Assembly: GCA_001598975.1 (NCBI GenBank) | Contig: BBXU01002634.1 | Location: 1-11,230 of the forward strand | Reading direction: 5' to 3' | Source of the DNA: Parachlorella kessleri | Taxonomy: Eukaryota; Chlorophyta; Trebouxiophyceae; Chlorellales; Chlorellaceae | Length of the DNA: 11,230 nucleotides | Shown here: positions 8,101-11,230 of the stretch, one piece after another | Position numbering within the stretch: the stretch's first letter is position 1 | Layout of the letters: every line of letters starts with the position of its first letter | The notes under the pieces: generated by a model | What the model was told of the DNA's origin: nothing | Seen by the model: only the letters and a program-made list of their open reading frames with translations | Databases searched by the model: none | Program-made: the position numbers and the translations under genes

Positions 8101-9867
8101 CGTGGTGGCGGGAGGTGGCAGCACCGGGGTCGGGTGCCGAGGCTGGGACCTTGCTGCTGGCGCCGCCGCCGCTGCCATCTGCCTGCTTGCTGTTGGTCCC
8201 GTTGGCGCTGCTGCTGCTGCCATTCAGGCTATCCTGAAAAGGGAACGAGTGAGAGTTTATCTTCAGATGTGGTCTCCCTCTTTCTGACACCAAATAGAAG
8301 ACTGTAATCGACGTTCAAACTGCAAAGCCAGACTAGCAGTGGGTTTCATATCTTACGCACCACGTCCAATGATCTTCACACGTGGGAGCGAAAGGCATTT
8401 AACTCCGAAGAATGAATGTAAGTTGCTTTAGTAACAATAGGCCTGCTGGATACGCTTACAGCATTGGACGGCTTCCAGCCTCGTCACCTCAGGTGAGAGC
8501 ACATGGTGCAATTGAAGGCACGGCACTCATACCACCCTCGCAAACCCGCCAGTTTTGTCCACCACACACACCAGCGGGCCCAGCCGCACCCCAGTTCCAC
8601 CCCACCCATGGCCCCCATACCTTGATGGCTGCCGCGGTAGCCAGCAGGGGCGTGCACTGCGTCTGCTTGTTGGGGTTGAACCCCTTCTCCCCCAGCTCCC
8701 TCTGGAGGTGGATCGCCAGCATGGGTATCCGCAGGATCGGCCTGGGAATCTTGACCAGCCGGTGCACCAGGGCGGGGGATTCCCCCTCCCCCCTGACCAG
8801 CACCCGCCCCGCCACCGTCAGGTCTCGGTCAAACCAGGTGTGGTGCAGCAGGCCCCCATATGGTTCGCAGTTCACCATGGCCATCCCCGACTTGGTGGCC
8901 TTGCTGATGGGCTTCAGCTTGAAGCAGGGGCTGCAGGGAAATGCAGCGGGTAGGTTGGGGTGGGATGGCGTGTGGAGGGGGGGCCCCTTAGGTGCTGTAG
9001 GCAATATGCACAAGGTGTTGTAGTAGAAAGGGGTAGAGTGCAGGTTGAAGGGGTCCCCAACGGCAACAGAGTACACAGGGGTCCCGGAAGGCGCCCTCAA
9101 ACAGTGGCTGTGAAGATGGTGGTGGGTATGACGCCATGCAGGCAGGGCTGGGAAAGTGCTCTGGCCCAGACCAGGCAGCGTTCTTCTCACATAGAGGCAA
9201 GCATGATGGGTTATGGAATGATAGCCTTGATGCCCTGTGCAATCTGCGAGTTGCACGTCGCTAGCCAGGCCAGAGAGGCCCCCGCCGCACGGCCCAGCCC
9301 TGCCTCACCTGTCAGTGTGAGCGCCTATCATGTAGAAGCCGTTGCCAGCCTGATACTGCTGGCCGATGGCGAAGGCTACTATGGACGAAGCGTTGCGTGT
9401 AAAAAAGTACTGCAAGGGATGGCAGGGGTAGCAGGCAACAGTACGTAAGCTTCCGCCTGCCTAGATCCCAGCAGAGGGATGCCACGCGCACTTGACGCTT
9501 AAAGCAAATGAAGAGAAGTTCCAGCCGGCCTTGCAAGGGCACTGTGTGACGAGCCACGACCGCCAGCCATGTCTACATCATGGTCAAGTTTGCAACCTCA
9601 CGCACCTCTGGCCTTCCACAACCAGTATGCCTCCCAGACATGCTTTTCACATAAGGAGAGCCTTACATCTCCTGGCCACTGGGCTGGGTCACCCACCTTT
9701 CCTCCCTTCTCCAGCTGCCATGGCTGCCTCTCAGAGAGCTGGGTGAAGCCCGCCCCCAGCAGCCGCTTGCTGGCCTCAAACGCAGCGTGGAACTGTGTGT
9801 CTGAGGCGTTGATGAAGGCCAGCAGCCTCTCGGCAACCTGCCTGCCGCCCAGGTCCTTGCCCACCAT
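5130..9867 (-). CDS. DNPEP: Aspartyl aminopeptidase, peptidase family M18, 11 exons
   Basis: Exons in gene order are 9867-9697, 9409-9309, 8930-8621, 8233-7999, 7618-7511, 7243-7178, 6948-6835, 6439-6301, 6020-5952, 5702-5615 and 5288-5130. All ten introns are GT-AG with consistent phases, giving 1560 nt and 519 aa. The enzyme removes N-terminal Asp or Glu from peptides with a two-metal (zinc) centre and is typically a dodecamer. Expected metal ligands are all visible: His88 in GAHTDSP, Asp285 in RLDNL, Glu323 in FDNEEVGS with Glu322 as catalytic base, Asp369 in SADMAHA and His463 in [21 protein letters not shown] (exon 3) and PCGSTIGPIL (exons 9-10) are further family signatures. Residues about 195-235 are a Ser/Gly/Ala-rich insert. 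The C-terminus runs about 20 residues past the usual family end (Pro-rich, ending HAHA). The start has good context (GCCATGG) and fits cytosolic homologues, though the frame stays open 93 codons upstream. Confidence 0.96.
6199..6289. repeat. CA/TG-rich simple-sequence tract in aminopeptidase intron 8
   Basis: The plus strand is a degenerate run of CA, CCA and CCCACA units. On the transcribed strand it is GU-rich and begins about 11 bases after the exon 8 donor (6300-6299). It explains the low-complexity open frames seen here in both directions. Such GU-rich tracts next to 5' splice sites can bind splicing factors in other eukaryotes; that role here is inference. Confidence 0.85.
7887..8011 (-). 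repeat. Duplicated exon-4 donor segment in aminopeptidase intron 4
   Basis: The 30-bp segment spanning the exon 4 / intron 4 donor (7982-8011) recurs inside the intron at 7887-7915, matching at about 26 of 29 aligned positions with one 1-base gap. A shorter third copy of its core is at 7940-7952 (12 of 13 bases). Each copy presents a GT on the minus strand: 7998-7997 (used in the model), 7941-7940 and 7902-7901. These are 57 and 39 bp apart, all multiples of three. Confidence 0.75.
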
Positions 9868-10159
9868 GGCGACTGATGGATGGCTTTGAGATCGCCCCTG
9901 GATCGGACTTTGGGTTGGTGTGTGCCGGCCTGCACAAGCAGAGTGCATGTACTTCGACACTGGCAGGCAGTGCTGACAGGCAGCCATGACTACAGTAGAC
10001 CCAAGGCGCACGGTTGCTGAGCTGTCATGGCATGCCTGCGGGGACTGGTAGCAATGCAGTTGTACCATGCAGGCACAGCTCAGTGCATGGCAATCACTGC
10101 CAGCATGCATGGCCACCTGCAAAGCCCAGCCAGCCCCTCTGGCCACATAGGCAAAGTTG

Positions 10160-10205
10160 GCCAGTGACTAGCAGAGGCTGTGCACCAGTGCGCCAGTGAC
10201 TAGCA
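10160..10205. repeat. 14-bp direct repeat GCCAGTGACTAGCA
   Basis: GCCAGTGACTAGCA occurs exactly at 10160-10173 and 10192-10205, offset by 32 bp. A partial copy (CCAGTG) lies between them at 10185-10190. The repeat sits about 300 bp upstream of the modelled aminopeptidase start, so it could be a promoter element or simple local duplication. Confidence 0.7.
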
Positions 10206-10420
10206 TTTTCTGCATGCTTGCCAAGTGGACTCAAGCAGCCACCATAAGCGGTCTAGTGAAATAAGGCGCTTGCTAGTTGGTTTCCAAACTCAAAGCGCAC
10301 AGCTACTTTGGTATCCTTGCCTCGACTCCCAGAGACATTCATGGCTCCCCTGCCAAGGAGTCATTTGACTATCCTCTATTGATGACTTGAACCGTCCTTG
10401 ATAAAGCTGTCAGAATATAG

Positions 10421-10425
10421 TTACA
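10421..10425 (-). promoter_or_regulatory. Candidate TGTAA poly(A) signal for the RING-finger gene
   Basis: The minus strand reads TGTAA (plus TTACA). It is the first such pentamer after the RING gene stop at 10934, about 510 bp downstream, a plausible green-algal 3' UTR length. Assignment is by motif and position only. Confidence 0.4.
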
Positions 10426-10933
10426 GCGGTTTAACCCGCAGCTCTTCCGAAGGAGTCCTTCCAGCTACTTGCGTCCAGCCTATACTTGGGCAATCCGGCT
10501 GCAGCGAAGCACACAGCTGCGAGCCTTGAGGCTACTAAGCGTAAAGCAAGTCCCATGCACAAGCATACACACTCTTGGAAAATACAGAGTTATGTGCATC
10601 CAAAATGATACACAGACCGACTGGCTGTTGCAAAGCCGTGGGGGCCATCAGAAAGTAGCTACAGCGGCACACCCACACCCCACCCAGCAGCAAAAATATG
10701 CCCCTGAGGCACACCACAATGAAAACGCACAGAAGCTTGCACAGGACGCCAGGAAGAAACCTCCAGCCTGGACAGTAGTAGAGAGGGATGCAAATGGTAG
10801 CGACAGGCACTACCAAACTGCAACATGTTTGTTCGTTCAGACCCCTAAAGGCTTTGACACACTACCGTTCAAGAGTCCCACCAAGTCCACACACGCACAG
10901 GGACGCGGCAAAAACGCATGGGAAAACAGCACC

Positions 10934-11110
10934 CTACACATTTGTGTCGGACGGCTGCACCGGGGCCGCTGCCGGCGCGGCCATCTGCTGCTGCGCTGCC
11001 GCTGCCTGCTGCTGCGGGGATGCCTTGGATCCCTTGTGCATCTTGATGTGCAGCAGTGACTCCACATGGTTGCGGCAGATGGGGCACTTGGAGGTCTGCT
11101 TGCGCAGCTC
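10934..11110 (-). CDS. RING-finger E3 ubiquitin ligase, C-terminal exon (partial)
   Basis: This is the last exon of a gene that enters from beyond the window's right end. A clean acceptor (CCCTTGCAG, AG at 11112-11111) precedes 177 nt in phase 0, giving 58 aa and a TAG. The exon opens with LRKQTSKCPICRNHVESLL, the second half of a C3HC4 RING finger: CPIC supplies the last metal-binding cysteine pair, and the first six ligands must lie in upstream exons. The Leu-Arg-x-Gln-Thr spacing before CPICR and the VESLL-x-IK run after it resemble the MGRN1 / plant LUL (LOG2-like) group, whose RING lies near the C-terminus. The subfamily is inference. Such ligases recruit an E2 and transfer ubiquitin to substrates. 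The tail is low complexity, rich in Gln, Ala and Pro. From 11111 to 11230 I see only intron-like sequence. Confidence 0.8.
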   Translation of the reverse strand, partial: ELRKQTSKCPICRNHVESLLHIKMHKGSKASPQQQAAAAQQQMAAPAAAPVQPSDTNV

Positions 11111-11230
11111 CTGCAAGGGCAGGGCATAGATGCACTGTCAGTATTTATTCAACTGTACATAACCTATTGATATTACTCTGTTTCCCACTGGCGAATTCGC
11201 TCGGCAAGCGCAACTGTAAGGCACACACGG

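Larger units (their letters stand above)
9868..10933. other. Intergenic region between the RING gene 3' end and the aminopeptidase start
   Basis: Both flanking genes run on the minus strand, so this should hold the RING gene 3' UTR (upper part) and the aminopeptidase promoter and 5' UTR (lower part). On the minus strand the aminopeptidase frame stays open from 9867 up to an ATG at 10146, which could be a longer N-terminus or chance. A 14-bp direct repeat lies at 10160-10205. A plus-strand open frame beginning at 10469 runs into the antisense of the RING exon and has no recognisable motif. I see no other gene here. Confidence 0.6.

Noticed and set aside
7579..8307. 242-codon plus-strand frame
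   Set aside because: It is antisense to aminopeptidase exon 4 and part of exon 5, with low-complexity composition and no recognisable domain.
8489..9256. 255-codon minus-strand frame as a separate gene
   Set aside because: It is aminopeptidase exon 3 extended into both flanking introns. M18 homology stops at the splice sites.
10469..11059. 196-codon plus-strand frame near the right end
   Set aside because: Its C-terminal part is antisense to the RING exon and the rest lacks motifs. The minus-strand RING signature CPICR is much stronger.
1..11230. Mobile element, tRNA, rRNA or CRISPR array
   Set aside because: I saw no long terminal repeats, transposase or reverse-transcriptase motifs, cloverleaf-like segments or regularly spaced repeats.

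Overview
This is nuclear DNA of a eukaryote, most likely a green alga (Chlorophyta). The genes are split by short GT-AG introns, mostly 78-395 bp, with GC-rich third codon positions. TGTAA pentamers, the usual green-algal poly(A) signal, lie downstream of all four genes. The first gene resembles plant and algal PDX2 most closely. The exact class is an inference. I found no prokaryotic operon structure, tRNA, rRNA, CRISPR array or transposon.

Layout: (1) 1-616, no confident gene, presumably the upstream region of PDX2. (2) 617-2108, + strand, four-exon PDX2 (PdxT), the glutaminase subunit of pyridoxal 5'-phosphate synthase, 267 aa with an intact Cys-His-Glu triad. (3) 2109-3067, the convergent 3' space between PDX2 and the next gene, holding a 40-bp imperfect tandem repeat, a 7-bp hairpin and TGTAA sites on both strands. 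(4) 3068-4294, - strand, a four-exon gene for a probable cyclin-box-like protein (233 aa as modelled, N-terminus uncertain). (5) 4295-5129, a gap with coding-like minus-strand frames just upstream of the cyclin-like gene. (6) 5130-9867, - strand, an eleven-exon M18 aspartyl aminopeptidase (519 aa) with all five metal ligands and the catalytic Glu. It has a Ser/Gly-rich insert and an intron carrying duplicated donor-like sequences. (7) 9868-10933, the gap between the aminopeptidase start and the next gene. (8) 10934-11110, - strand, the last exon of a RING-finger E3 ligase that continues beyond the window.

The genes do not form a pathway: one makes vitamin B6, one is a peptidase, one is cyclin-like and one belongs to ubiquitin transfer. 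The region looks like ordinary algal housekeeping sequence. The most checkable oddities are splicing-related (a duplicated 5' splice site in aminopeptidase intron 4, and an unresolved cyclin-like 5' end) and a possible overlap of the convergent PDX2 and cyclin-like transcripts. I do not see a new biological system here.
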